From: UBA6115 sp050952935
GTDB taxonomy: Bacteria; Bacillota; Clostridia; Christensenellales; Aristaeellaceae
DNA: 64,000 nt
Assembly: GCA_050952935.1 (NCBI GenBank)
Contig: JBMNLS010000001.1
Span: forward strand, 868,001-932,000
Reading direction: 5' to 3'
Part shown: positions 1-8,344 of the stretch, one piece after another
Position numbering within the stretch: position 1 is the stretch's first letter
How the letters are laid out: the number at the start of each line of letters is the position of its first letter
The notes under the pieces: model-generated
Databases searched by the model: none
What the model was told of the DNA's origin: nothing
The model's input: the letters and a program-made list of their open reading frames with translations, nothing else
Program-made: the position numbers and the translations under genes

Positions 1-1
1 G

Positions 2-1348
2 CCAAAGGTTATTACCTTAGATAACGGTGTCATGGTTCAACGAACTCCAAGTGACATTGGGGGATACTGGCATCGTCCAGGTAATACTACATCTTATAAT
101 ACATATTACTTAAACGCGGATAATCGAGGTTGCTTATCTTGCCACAATGATTTAATTGATTTGCTAAAAAACAGCGAGTATAGTCATTTGGATTTTTCAA
201 ATACCTATGGTTTGGAGATGGAAGTACAAGACTGTATGATTTGCCACAATCAAGGCGATGGATATTTGGTGAAAACACAAGAGTTTGGCAGTCTTATTCA
301 TGGTATTCATTCAAAAAATCCTGTTGGCGATAAGTGCATGACCTGTCATAACGCGACAAGTGATGGTCGTGGGTTAATTTTGTGGGAAGAAGCAAAGTAT
401 GATGTCCTTCAGGGAATAACCTTTTTGCCAGATGTACAGGGAGAGTTTTCTTATGACCAAAACAAACTAACAGATACCGAGGGTATTCTAAATGTAAATT
501 GGATGAGTAGCGATACAAATTATGCTTTTGCTGGGGCTGAATTAGCAGATTTACCGCTTGATCCAGATCTCTTTGATAATTGGACTATTTCAATAACGGG
601 AGAGGTAAAGAATCCTTTCACCTTGACACTTAAAGAATTGGTGGAAACGATGCCTTCTGAAAGGCGTATTATGACACAACACTGTATTATGAACCCGGTG
701 GGAGGGCCATATATATCTAATTGTGAAATAACTGGTATTTCAATTTCTTCATTACTTCAAAAGGCAGGGATAGTAGAAGGTGCCACAGCAGTAATGAGCT
801 ATGCTCCTGACGGGTGGAACAGAGGTATTTTACTTGAAAAACTTCTTGTAAACGATGCTTATCTTGTTTACGAACTCAATGGAGAAAGGCTTGGCTGGGG
901 ACAGGGTTATCCATTGAGTACTTGGGATGCCGGCGGTGCAGCGCCTTCTCATATTCGCAGAGTAACAGAATTGCGTGTGGTAAATACCCCGCCGGAAAAT
1001 GTGAAGATATTTGATGGCTGGTACTATGAGGGTGAATATGTAAATAAGCCTAGTGTTGGTATTTTTCAGTTCCATGAAGGCCAGATTATTCCAGCAGGCC
1101 AGCAACATGTGTTTGAAGGCTATGCAAATGCATTTGATGAGCAGGTTATTGCAGTTGATTTTTCTCTAGACAGGGGTAAAACCTGGACGAGATTTTCAAC
1201 TGAGGAGTCTGATCTAACAAAGTGGATTTACTGGAATTTCAAGTATACGCCCGAAAAACCAGGCGCATATGTTCTGTCAGTTCGAGCAGAAACGGCATCT
1301 GGATTAGTTACTATTACTCCTGAAGAAATAATGTTTAACGCAAAGTGA
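2..1348 (+). CDS. Tri-heme cytochrome c / molybdopterin oxidoreductase fusion (5' truncated)
   Basis: The reading frame is open to the window edge, so the N-terminus is missing. Counting from the first visible Met (base 32), three c-type heme motifs follow one another: CLSCH (34-38), CMICH (68-72) and CMTCH (102-106). From about residue 180 the protein resembles the sulfite-oxidase-type molybdopterin domain, with C218 in TQHC at the expected molybdenum-ligand position, followed by an Ig-like dimerisation domain (about 330-438). The family moves electrons between a molybdenum centre and hemes outside the cytoplasm; the substrate cannot be read from sequence. The gene is clearly AT-richer than the genome beyond 2.6 kb. 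The next gene encodes a heme-less relative, so the two probably work together. Confidence 0.8.
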   Translation, partial: PKVITLDNGVMVQRTPSDIGGYWHRPGNTTSYNTYYLNADNRGCLSCHNDLIDLLKNSEYSHLDFSNTYGLEMEVQDCMICHNQGDGYLVKTQEFGSLIHGIHSKNPVGDKCMTCHNATSDGRGLILWEEAKYDVLQGITFLPDVQGEFSYDQNKLTDTEGILNVNWMSSDTNYAFAGAELADLPLDPDLFDNWTISITGEVKNPFTLTLKELVETMPSERRIMTQHCIMNPVGGPYISNCEITGISISSLLQKAGIVEGATAVMSYAPDGWNRGILLEKLLVNDAYLVYELNGERLGWGQGYPLSTWDAGGAAPSHIRRVTELRVVNTPPENVKIFDGWYYEGEYVNKPSVGIFQFHEGQIIPAGQQHVFEGYANAFDEQVIAVDFSLDRGKTWTRFSTEESDLTKWIYWNFKYTPEKPGAYVLSVRAETASGLVTITPEEIMFNAK

Positions 1349-1389
1349 GACACTCCGTCGACAATAAAAACAAGGGGAGAATGAGGAAA

Positions 1390-2415
1390 ATGAGAAACAA
1401 GAGAATGAAAAAGGTCGTTGCGAGTGCGGCTGGATTGATTGCCATGCAAGGTGCTGTTGTGGCTTCAACTGTTCAAGCTGAAACGGGGATAGATTATCAG
1501 ATGACAGCGTCAGATGTGAGAGCATATGATCAGATCGCAAATATTAGCGGAGATTTTAGTTTTGATCAAAATGTAGTCTCACCATCTGATAAAGTGTTTA
1601 GTTTGTTTGGCACGGCAGCAACTGGTGTGTGTGCTATTCCTAACTTTGTTTTTGAGGAAAACAGAGATAATTTTGCTGATTATTATCTCAATGTGGGAGG
1701 AGAACTCAAAAAAGCTTTCCAGATTTCTTTATCCGAATTAAAAGAGCAAGGAGAAAATAAAATTCTCAAATGTTCTTGCGCTATGTCTTCTGCTGTTGTA
1801 AATGCCGAAATAGTTGGTGTTCCAATTGAGAACATTGTGCAGATTGCAGAACTAGATAAGAAGATTAATACTGTAACTGTGAAAGGCTCAGATGGGTATA
1901 CTGTATCCTTACCTCTAAAGGATGTGCTGGAAAAACGGGCAATGCTCGTTTATAAAATTGGTGGAGAAGGTTTAAAGCCTGAACAAGGTGGTCCCGTTCA
2001 ATTGTGGATGCCGGGTTCAGCTGCTAACTATTTCACAAGGCAAGTTGTTGAATTGTCATTTTCCCATGCCAAAAGTGTAGCGGCATTGAAAGCGCCAAGT
2101 GGTTTGCATCGGGCTAAAGTCAATATTCTGAATCGCTTTGAAGATGTTACCTTTACAAAGGGGACAAAAATAACCTTTGAAGGATATGCGGATGATTTTG
2201 ATGTGGCAATTGATGCTATAGAGTTTTCTATGGACGGAGGAACAACTTGGACAACATTTGAGACGCCAGATACAAATCCAAACAAATGGGTTTATTGGTA
2301 TTTTACCTACGATGCAAACCAAAATGGACATTTTAGGCTAGATGTACGTAGCAGAACTGCTGATGGTAAGGTTTCACCGTTGGCTTCTAGTGTGGAATTT
2401 ACAGTATCTCCGTGA
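1390..2415 (+). CDS. Secreted sulfite-oxidase-like molybdopterin domain protein
   Basis: About 341 residues. ATG 1390 is preferred because a GGGGAG ribosome site lies about 10 bases upstream; ATG 1381 and GTG 1345 are in-frame alternatives. The first ~30 residues form a signal peptide (basic start, hydrophobic core, VQAE). Residues ~95-245 resemble the molybdopterin oxidoreductase domain, with KCSC (128-130) where the Mo-ligand cysteine falls. The last ~100 residues resemble the Ig-like Mo-co dimerisation domain. The linker GDFSFDQN matches GEFSYDQN in the upstream cytochrome fusion, so the two genes look like paralogues that have or lack the heme module. It ends at a strong terminator. Whether it binds cofactor is not certain, because several conserved residues of the family differ. 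Confidence 0.7.
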   Translation: MRNKRMKKVVASAAGLIAMQGAVVASTVQAETGIDYQMTASDVRAYDQIANISGDFSFDQNVVSPSDKVFSLFGTAATGVCAIPNFVFEENRDNFADYYLNVGGELKKAFQISLSELKEQGENKILKCSCAMSSAVVNAEIVGVPIENIVQIAELDKKINTVTVKGSDGYTVSLPLKDVLEKRAMLVYKIGGEGLKPEQGGPVQLWMPGSAANYFTRQVVELSFSHAKSVAALKAPSGLHRAKVNILNRFEDVTFTKGTKITFEGYADDFDVAIDAIEFSMDGGTTWTTFETPDTNPNKWVYWYFTYDANQNGHFRLDVRSRTADGKVSPLASSVEFTVSP

Positions 2416-2432
2416 ACATTTAGCACTTTATA

Positions 2433-2470
2433 ATCTCCCGCCTATTCTAAAACAAGGCGGGAGATTTTTT
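2433..2470 (+). terminator. Rho-independent terminator
   Basis: A perfect 10-bp stem (ATCTCCCGCC, 2433-2442, with GGCGGGAGAT, 2456-2465) is followed by a T run. It closes the AT-rich molybdopterin gene pair. The base composition of the window rises sharply just downstream. Confidence 0.9.
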
Positions 2471-2609
2471 GTAATCGCATTATTATTTCATATCTTTATG
2501 GACGAATTAACAATACCCCTTTATCTTACTGTGAGTTATGTGATAAAATATCAATAATGAGTGAAACGATTTGTTAGGAAAGCTGTAAAAACAAACGGAG
2601 GCAAAGGAT

Positions 2610-4364
2610 ATGCTGCTTGATAACAAGATATGGCTAGGGACATCACAGGAAGGGCCTGTGACCATGCTGCCCAGGATGGCCAACCGCCATGGGCTGATTT
2701 CCGGCGCCACCGGCACCGGGAAAACCGTCACCCTGCAGGTGATGGCGGAGGCCTTTTCGCAATTGGGCGTGCCGGTGTTCATGGCGGATGTGAAGGGGGA
2801 CTTGGCGGGGCTGGCCAAGCCCGGCGAGGTGAATGAAAAGATCCGCGAACGGCTCAGCCAGGTGGGGGTGGAGCATTACACGCCCCAGGGCAACCCGGTG
2901 ACGCTGTGGGATGTGTATGGCGTGTCAGGGCATCCCGTCAGGACGACGGTGAGCGAGATGGGGCCGCTGCTCCTTTCCCGGATGCTGCAATTAAACGACA
3001 CCCAGGCCGGGGTGCTCCACATCATTTTCCGCATCGCGGATGATGAGGGGATGCTGCTCATTGACCTGAAGGATCTCAGGGCCATGCTGGCCTATGCCGG
3101 CGACCAGGTCGGGGACTATACCCTGCGCTATGGCAACATCTCCAAGGCCTCTGTGGGTGCTATCCAGCGGGCCATCGGCGTTTTGGAGGATCAGGGGGGC
3201 GACCGGTTTTTTGGGGAGCCTGCGCTTGACATTGCCGACTGGTTTGTGCGGGATGAGGAAGACCGCGGGATGATCAACATCCTGGCGGCGGACAAGCTTT
3301 TCCTGCGCCCCTATATGTATTCCGTGTTTATGCTGTGGATGCTGGGCGAACTGTATGAGCTGCTGCCCGAGCAGGGCGACAGCGAGCTGCCCCGGATGGT
3401 GTTCTTCTTTGATGAGGCGCACCTGCTGTTTGAGGATTGCCCAAGGGAATTGCTCAGCAAGGTGGAGCTCACCATCCGCCTCATCCGCTCCAAGGGCGTG
3501 GGTGTGTTCTTTATCACCCAGAACCCGGCGGATGTGCCCTCCAGCGTGCTGTCCCAGCTGGCGGCGCGGGTGCAGCATGCCCTCAGGGCATTTACCCCCC
3601 AGGAGCAGAAGATCATCAAAACCGTGGCGCAAACCTTCCGCGCCAACCCTGCCTTTGACACCGAGCAGGCCATTACGGAACTGAAAACCGGCGAGGCGCT
3701 GCTCTCCTTCCTGGATGAGAAGGGGGCCCCCGGCATCACCCAGCGGGCGGTGATTCTGCCGCCCCAGTCGGCCATCGGCGCGATTTCGGACAGCCTTCGC
3801 CAGACGCTGATTGAAACCAGCGAGCTGAAAGACAAGTACACCCACATGTTTGACCGGGAAAGCGCCTATGAGATGCTGGCGGCCAAGTATGTCTCCCAGG
3901 GGGTGTCCGGCCTTGCCAGGGTCATCCTGGAGGAGGGCCAGGGCGTGGTGGAGGAGGCGGCAGAAAAGGCCGAGCAGGTGTTTAAAACCAGCTTCAAGGT
4001 GTTTGACCCGACCACCGGGCAGTATGTGGAGCGCCAGGTGGAAGCGCCCATGGCCCCTGAGCCGGTGGCAACGCCCCATCAGGAGGCGGCCCCGGCGCCC
4101 GTGTATCAGCCAAGCGTGCGCAAGGTGGAACAGGCGCCCCCGCCCGTGTTGGTGTATAATCCCCAGACCGGCCAGTATGAGCCCCAGCAGGTGGCGGCGG
4201 CGCCCGCCAAGGCAGAGAAGAAAGCTCCCAAAACCACCAGGACCGTGAAAACCATCGGTGAAAAGATGCTGGACAACTTCACCCGCTCCACCGCCTCGGG
4301 CGCTGGCTACACCATGGGCAGAACCCTCAGCCGGGGGATTCTGGATATTTTGGGTATCAAGTGA
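2610..4364 (+). CDS. HerA-like (DUF853) ATPase
   Basis: 584 residues. The N-terminal ATPase core has Walker A GATGTGKTV (32-40) and Walker B VFFFDEAH (about 264-271), matching the HerA-like C-terminal/DUF853 family of FtsK/HerA-type P-loop ATPases. From about residue 470 the sequence is low-complexity, rich in Pro, Ala and Gln, with two near copies of a PxTGQYxxxQV motif; the C-terminal ~40 residues are basic. HerA proteins are hexameric DNA translocases, but the role of the DUF853 branch is not settled. The start is supported by GGAGG 12 bases upstream. It is the first gene of GC-rich composition after the AT-rich start of the window. A palindromic repeat, not a typical terminator, follows the stop. 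Confidence 0.85.
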   Translation: MLLDNKIWLGTSQEGPVTMLPRMANRHGLISGATGTGKTVTLQVMAEAFSQLGVPVFMADVKGDLAGLAKPGEVNEKIRERLSQVGVEHYTPQGNPVTLWDVYGVSGHPVRTTVSEMGPLLLSRMLQLNDTQAGVLHIIFRIADDEGMLLIDLKDLRAMLAYAGDQVGDYTLRYGNISKASVGAIQRAIGVLEDQGGDRFFGEPALDIADWFVRDEEDRGMINILAADKLFLRPYMYSVFMLWMLGELYELLPEQGDSELPRMVFFFDEAHLLFEDCPRELLSKVELTIRLIRSKGVGVFFITQNPADVPSSVLSQLAARVQHALRAFTPQEQKIIKTVAQTFRANPAFDTEQAITELKTGEALLSFLDEKGAPGITQRAVILPPQSAIGAISDSLRQTLIETSELKDKYTHMFDRESAYEMLAAKYVSQGVSGLARVILEEGQGVVEEAAEKAEQVFKTSFKVFDPTTGQYVERQVEAPMAPEPVATPHQEAAPAPVYQPSVRKVEQAPPPVLVYNPQTGQYEPQQVAAAPAKAEKKAPKTTRTVKTIGEKMLDNFTRSTASGAGYTMGRTLSRGILDILGIK

Positions 4365-4374
4365 ACGATTTGGC

Positions 4375-4435
4375 GGGGAAGGGCCTTTTTGAAAAAAGGC
4401 CCTTCCCCGTACCCCATCCCCAAAAACTTTCATTA
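4375..4435. repeat. REP-like hairpin element, copy 1
   Basis: A perfect 16-bp inverted repeat (4375-4390 / 4393-4408; GGGGAAGGGCC then T5 and its complement) is followed by a C-rich then A-rich tail containing CCCCAAAAACTTT. The same architecture, hairpin plus tail, recurs at 20037-20097 and, inverted, at 20105-20154. There is no T tract directly after the stem, so it is not a classical terminator for the upstream gene, although it may stop or stabilise transcripts. Confidence 0.6.
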
Positions 4436-4466
4436 AAATATGCTTGTAAGAAAGGAATCATCAATC

Positions 4467-5534
4467 ATGCGCATCGGAATTTTAACCAGTGGAGGAGACT
4501 GTCCGGGGCTTAACGCTGCCATCCGCGGGGTGGCCCGGGCGGCCTATCAGACCCTTGACGCGGAGATCGTCGGCATCCGGGCGGGCTACCGGGGATTGAT
4601 CGATGGGGACTACCAGGTGATGCAGCAGTCCCAGTTTTCAGGCATTCTCACCTTGGGCGGCACCATCCTGGGCACCAGCCGCACGCCTTTTCGCGACATG
4701 CGGGTGGTGGAAGAGGACAATGTGGACAAGGTCTATGCCATGAAGATGAACTACAAGGCCATGCGCCTTGACTGCCTGGTAACATTGGGGGGCAACGGCA
4801 CGCACAAGACGGCCAACCTGTTAAGCGAAGAAGGGCTGAATATAATCGGCCTTCCCAAAACCATTGACAACGATATTTTCGGCACCGATTTCACCTTTGG
4901 TTTTCATACGGCGGTGGACATCGCCACCGATGTGATTGACCGCATCCATACCACGGCGGCCAGCCACAGCCGCTGCATGGTGATTGAGATCATGGGCAAC
5001 AAGGCGGGTTGGCTGACGCTTTATTCCGGCATGGCGGGCGGAGCGGACGTGATTTTGCTGCCGGAGATTCCCTATGATATTGAACAGGTGGCCAAGGTGC
5101 TGGATGACCGGGCAAAACTGGGCAAGAGCTTCACCATCATCGCCGTGGCTGAGGGCGCCATGACCAAGGAAGAGGCCGACATGAAAAGGAAGGATCGGGA
5201 GGCTGCCCGGGCGGAGAGCCCTTACAACAACATTTCCCAGCGCATAGCGGCCCAGCTTGAGGAATTGACCGGGGTGGAAAGCCGCACGGTGATCCCCGGG
5301 CATATGCAGCGCGGTGGCAGTCCCTGCGCCTATGACCGGGTGCTGTCCACTCAGTTTGGCGTGCATGCGGCTCACTTAATCAAGGAGGGCCAGTTTGGCG
5401 TGACGGTGGCGCTTAAAAATAACGAAATCACCCATAACAAGCTGAAAGACATTGCGGGCGTGCCCAAGCCGGTGGATCCGGAAAGCCAGGTTGTGAAAGC
5501 AGCGCGCGACATCAGCATTTCCTTTGGCGACTAA
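4467..5534 (+). CDS. pfkA: 6-phosphofructokinase
   Basis: 355 residues; phosphorylates fructose 6-phosphate in glycolysis. The family opening is GILTSGGDCPGLNAAIRG, and PKTIDND (130-136) holds the catalytic base region. At the phosphoryl-donor site the sequence is GGNGTHK (108-114). The Gly after N110 matches ATP-type enzymes, while K131 in PKTIDND is the residue found in PPi-type and some actinobacterial ATP-type enzymes. N110 sits where the common Mg-binding Asp (GGDG) is expected. Donor specificity is therefore not decided by sequence alone. ATG 4467 is chosen because AGAAAGGA lies 12 bases upstream and the family starts MRIGILTSGGD; an in-frame ATG at 4440 is unlikely. Confidence 0.93.
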   Translation: MRIGILTSGGDCPGLNAAIRGVARAAYQTLDAEIVGIRAGYRGLIDGDYQVMQQSQFSGILTLGGTILGTSRTPFRDMRVVEEDNVDKVYAMKMNYKAMRLDCLVTLGGNGTHKTANLLSEEGLNIIGLPKTIDNDIFGTDFTFGFHTAVDIATDVIDRIHTTAASHSRCMVIEIMGNKAGWLTLYSGMAGGADVILLPEIPYDIEQVAKVLDDRAKLGKSFTIIAVAEGAMTKEEADMKRKDREAARAESPYNNISQRIAAQLEELTGVESRTVIPGHMQRGGSPCAYDRVLSTQFGVHAAHLIKEGQFGVTVALKNNEITHNKLKDIAGVPKPVDPESQVVKAARDISISFGD

Positions 5535-5554
5535 GCCAATTTGCTCATCAAACC

Positions 5555-5586
5555 ATGAAAAAGTGTCTGCGCGGGCACTTTTTCAT
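5555..5586 (+). terminator. Terminator-like hairpin after pfkA
   Basis: Perfect 11-bp stem ATGAAAAAGTG (5555-5565) and CACTTTTTCAT (5576-5586) with a 10-base loop. The T-rich 3' arm supports termination after the phosphofructokinase gene. Confidence 0.75.
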
Positions 5587-5653
5587 TGTGTGGGGCAGGA
5601 ATTGAGGCCTGTCAGGCGTCTAATAGGCAGAGAGAAAATGAGGAGGGCTTGCT

Positions 5654-6148
5654 ATGTGGATTTGTAACCGCTGTCAGACGGCGAACAAGGAGGGCTACAC
5701 CCAGTGCGTGCAGTGCTCAGCGCCGCGCAACGCCCGGCGCTTTGGCGCGGGCCGGCCGGTGGTGGCCCCCAGCGTGCAGACAGCCGCCCCCGAACGGCGC
5801 ATGCAGCCGCCGGAGCCCACAGCCCAGGAGGTGCCGCCCCCGCCGGTTTCCAGGCGCGCTGCGCAAGCGCCACCTGCTCCGCCCAGAAGGGCGGCGGGCG
5901 GATTCATCCGCCTGGTGGGGATCCTGCTTTCGGCGCTGATGCCAATACTTACCGTTCTTCTGGCGGTGCTGCGCCATGATGTGATCTCCCCTGTGATCAG
6001 CGGCCTGTTTTTTAAGCCCCCGGTTCCTGAAGTGCTGGGCTATGTGGCCTATGTGCTTCTGGCCTTTGTGGCGGCGCTTCTTGCCATGGCGCCGGGGCTG
6101 GCACTGGTGGCGCTCAGCAGGCTGATGGGGCTGGCGAGGCGGCGATGA
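5654..6148 (+). CDS. Zinc-ribbon membrane protein
   Basis: 164 residues. The N-terminus is a RanBP2/zinc-ribbon-like module with CNRC (4-7) and CVQC (18-21). Residues ~30-80 are Pro/Ala/Arg-rich and probably disordered. Two hydrophobic helices follow (about 85-107 and 128-155), so it should be an integral membrane protein with a cytoplasmic metal-binding head. The function is not known. A GAGGAGG site lies 10 bases before the ATG. The stop overlaps the next start (ATGA, 6145-6148), which indicates translational coupling to the nitrilase-family gene. Confidence 0.7.
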   Translation: MWICNRCQTANKEGYTQCVQCSAPRNARRFGAGRPVVAPSVQTAAPERRMQPPEPTAQEVPPPPVSRRAAQAPPAPPRRAAGGFIRLVGILLSALMPILTVLLAVLRHDVISPVISGLFFKPPVPEVLGYVAYVLLAFVAALLAMAPGLALVALSRLMGLARRR

Positions 6149-6858
6149 TAATCGCTCTGGCAGCTGCCCGGTTTGTGAATGGGGACATCCGCCACAACCT
6201 GTCCCAAATGTGGCGCTGGGCCCGGGAAGCCCGGACGGCGGGCGCGGAGTTGCTGTGCTTTGGCGAGGCCTTTTTGCAGGGCTTTGACGGCTTTATCTGG
6301 GAATATGAGAAGGATAAAGAGGTGGCCATTGCCATAGACGGCCCAGTGTTTGATGAACTGAAGCGCATTTCCAGGGAAACGGGCATTGACCTGATGACGG
6401 GCTTTTTGGAGCGGGCGGGGGAAGCGCTGTATTCATCCTGCGCGCTGATTGCAGGGGGTGAATTGGCGCAGCTCTACCGCCGGATCTCCCGGGGCTGGAA
6501 AGAATATAGCCGCACCGATGGGCACTACCGGGAGGGGGACAGCACACCGGTGTTTTTTTACCGCGGCAGGCGCTGCCGGATGGCCCTGTGCGGGGACTTG
6601 TGGGATACGCCTGAGCGTTTTCAGGGGGCGGAGCTGCTGTTCTGGCCGGTGTATGTGAACTTCAGTCGGGAGGAATGGGGCCAGGGCATGATGACGGAAT
6701 ACGCCCAGCAGGCAAACGGCCTGGCGGATGATGTGCTGCTCATCAACTCATTGTCCGAAAACCCGGACGCCTTTGGCGGGTGCTGCTGGTTTTCAGGCGG
6801 CAGGACCAAGGCCAACCTGGCCATGGGTACAGAGGGCCTGTTGCTGGTGGAGGTGTGA
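6145..6858 (+). CDS. Carbon-nitrogen hydrolase (nitrilase superfamily)
   Basis: 237 residues, a little short for the family (~260-280). The Glu-Lys-Cys triad is recognisable: Glu41 in CFGEAF, Lys119 in RGWKEYS and Cys149 in ALCGDLWD. Such enzymes hydrolyse amides or nitriles (omega-amidase, carbamoylputrescine amidase, NAD synthetase glutaminase and others); the substrate is not identifiable here. The start overlaps the stop of the zinc-ribbon gene, and the stop overlaps the start of thpR, so the three form one tightly coupled transcript. Confidence 0.8.
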   Translation: MIIALAAARFVNGDIRHNLSQMWRWAREARTAGAELLCFGEAFLQGFDGFIWEYEKDKEVAIAIDGPVFDELKRISRETGIDLMTGFLERAGEALYSSCALIAGGELAQLYRRISRGWKEYSRTDGHYREGDSTPVFFYRGRRCRMALCGDLWDTPERFQGAELLFWPVYVNFSREEWGQGMMTEYAQQANGLADDVLLINSLSENPDAFGGCCWFSGGRTKANLAMGTEGLLLVEV

Positions 6859-7397
6859 TGATGCGGCTGTTTATCGCGCTGGATTTGCCGGAGGGATTTA
6901 TCCCGCTGCTGACGGAGGCGGGGGATATATTAGCCCGCCACGCTCATAAGCTCAGCCGCACCAAGCCTCAAAACCTGCACCTCACCCTGCGCTTTCTGGG
7001 GGACACGGCGGAGGAACGCCTGCCGGACCTGAAGCGGTTGATTCATGATGTGCCTTTTGGCGGCAGGGCGGCGCTGACGCACTACGGCAGCTTTCCCACG
7101 CCGGACGGCCTAACCCTGTGGGCAGGGCTCCAGTGTGACGAAGCCCTGATAAACATGGCCCAGGCGGTGGAGGCCGGGGTGCGGGCGCTGGGCTTCCCGG
7201 CGGAAAAGCGCGCCTTTGTGCCCCATGTGACCCTGGCGCGGCGGGCCAGGCTGAAGGCGCCGCTTGCGGAGATTGTCCCCCTGCTGCCGCTGCACCCGCA
7301 GCCGCTGGCGGTGCCCGCGCTTGTGCTGTATCAAAGCGTGCTGGGGCGGGAGGGGGCAAGGTATACGGCGATTGAGAGGGTTTGTCATGCGCACTGA
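6858..7397 (+). CDS. thpR: RNA 2',3'-cyclic phosphodiesterase (2'-5' RNA ligase family)
   Basis: 179 residues of the 2H phosphoesterase fold, with both HxTx motifs: HLTL (41-44) and HVTL (123-126). ThpR enzymes open 2',3'-cyclic phosphates on RNA; the in vivo substrate is usually unknown. ATG 6858 overlaps the nitrilase stop; ATG 6861 is next to it. The 3' end overlaps the WYL regulator start by 11 bases. A decayed, duplicated copy of the last ~80 bases of this gene is present at 16581-16660. Confidence 0.85.
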   Translation: MMRLFIALDLPEGFIPLLTEAGDILARHAHKLSRTKPQNLHLTLRFLGDTAEERLPDLKRLIHDVPFGGRAALTHYGSFPTPDGLTLWAGLQCDEALINMAQAVEAGVRALGFPAEKRAFVPHVTLARRARLKAPLAEIVPLLPLHPQPLAVPALVLYQSVLGREGARYTAIERVCHAH

Positions 7398-8292
7398 GCG
7401 GCTGCTGAAAACCCTCTATCTGTTGCTGGAAAAGGGCAGGATGACAGCGGCGGATCTGGCCCTGATGCATGAGGTATCCGTGCGCACCGTGTACCGGGAT
7501 TTGGAGGCGCTGGCCGTTGCCGGTTTTCCGGTGTGCGCCATGTGCGGCAGGGGCGGCGGTGTTGGGATCATGGAAGGCTTCACTTTGGACCGGGTCTTTA
7601 TCAACCAGGCGGAAAAAGACCTGATGCTTCAGGCGCTGTCGGGTTTTCGCCAGGCGGATCCGAAGGTTGTCCAAGGGCTTCTGCAAAAAATGCGCGTGCT
7701 GTTTGAGCGGTCAGTTGAGGAATGGATAGAGATTGACCTTACCCGCTGGTGGGAGCCTGAGCCGGACGCTAATCTGTTTGACACAGTTAAAGAGGCCATT
7801 TTTGCCCGCCGGCAGCTGCAAATAACGTACTGTTCAAGCACCTCCGGCACCACCCAGCGCCGGGTGTGCCCGGTTAAAATCAGCTATAAACACAGCGCGT
7901 GGTATTTGCAGGCCTATTGCCTGACAGCCCTGGGCTTTCGGCAGTTCAAGCTCAGCCGCATCTTAAGCCTTGAGAAAACCGATCTGCCTTTTCCCGAAGG
8001 GGTGGGCCCTGCGCCCGCGCTTCAGGCGGGCCCGGTGGGGAAAACAGTCCGCCTGGTGTTCCGGGTGCCGGAGCGCCTGGCATTTCGGGTGTATGATGAG
8101 TTCGGCGCTTCCCAGGTCAGCCGTGAGGTGGATGGCAGCTTGCTGGTTTCAGCCCCGGTGACGGAAGGGGACTGGTTGATATCCTATTTTTTGAGTTTTG
8201 CCGGAGAAGCGGAGGTTGTAGAGCCGCCGGAGTTAAAATCCGCCCTGGCCCAGGCCGCCCGAAAAATTTTGAAGGGCCTGGAGATAAGCTGA
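7387..8292 (+). CDS. HTH/WYL-domain transcriptional regulator
   Basis: 301 residues. An N-terminal DeoR/HTH_11-type helix-turn-helix (about 1-60, with SVRTVYRDLEAL as the recognition helix) precedes a WYL domain (about 140-215) and a C-terminal WCX-like segment. WYL proteins sense nucleic-acid-related or small ligands and regulate transcription. ATG 7387 gives a normal HTH start (MRTERLLKTLYLLLEKG). The stop codon lies inside a perfect 12-bp inverted repeat (8283-8312) that also precedes the next gene and could be its operator. The neighbours (GNAT/YoaP, GyrI-like) are the kind of small-molecule defence genes often found beside such regulators. Confidence 0.85.
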   Translation: MRTERLLKTLYLLLEKGRMTAADLALMHEVSVRTVYRDLEALAVAGFPVCAMCGRGGGVGIMEGFTLDRVFINQAEKDLMLQALSGFRQADPKVVQGLLQKMRVLFERSVEEWIEIDLTRWWEPEPDANLFDTVKEAIFARRQLQITYCSSTSGTTQRRVCPVKISYKHSAWYLQAYCLTALGFRQFKLSRILSLEKTDLPFPEGVGPAPALQAGPVGKTVRLVFRVPERLAFRVYDEFGASQVSREVDGSLLVSAPVTEGDWLISYFLSFAGEAEVVEPPELKSALAQAARKILKGLEIS

Positions 8293-8312
8293 CAGATGGT
8301 TGTCAGCTTATC
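8283..8312. promoter_or_regulatory. Perfect 12-bp inverted repeat spanning the WYL stop codon
   Basis: GATAAGCTGACA (8283-8294) and its exact complement TGTCAGCTTATC (8301-8312) are separated by 6 bases. It contains the TGA of the regulator gene and lies 33 bases before the start of the GNAT gene. No T tract follows. It may be an operator for the upstream WYL regulator, or an RNA hairpin that reduces read-through. Confidence 0.55.
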
Positions 8313-8344
8313 TGCCGTATGATGGAGAAAAGGAGGGGATCAAC

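Noticed and set aside
2342..2557. 71-codon plus-strand frame across the end of the second molybdopterin gene
   Set aside because: It runs through the strong terminator and has no ribosome site.
2991..4433. 480-codon open frame on the minus strand inside the HerA-like gene
   Set aside because: It is a GC-rich shadow of a well-supported gene; its translation is His/Gly/Arg-rich with no motif and it crosses the palindromic repeat.
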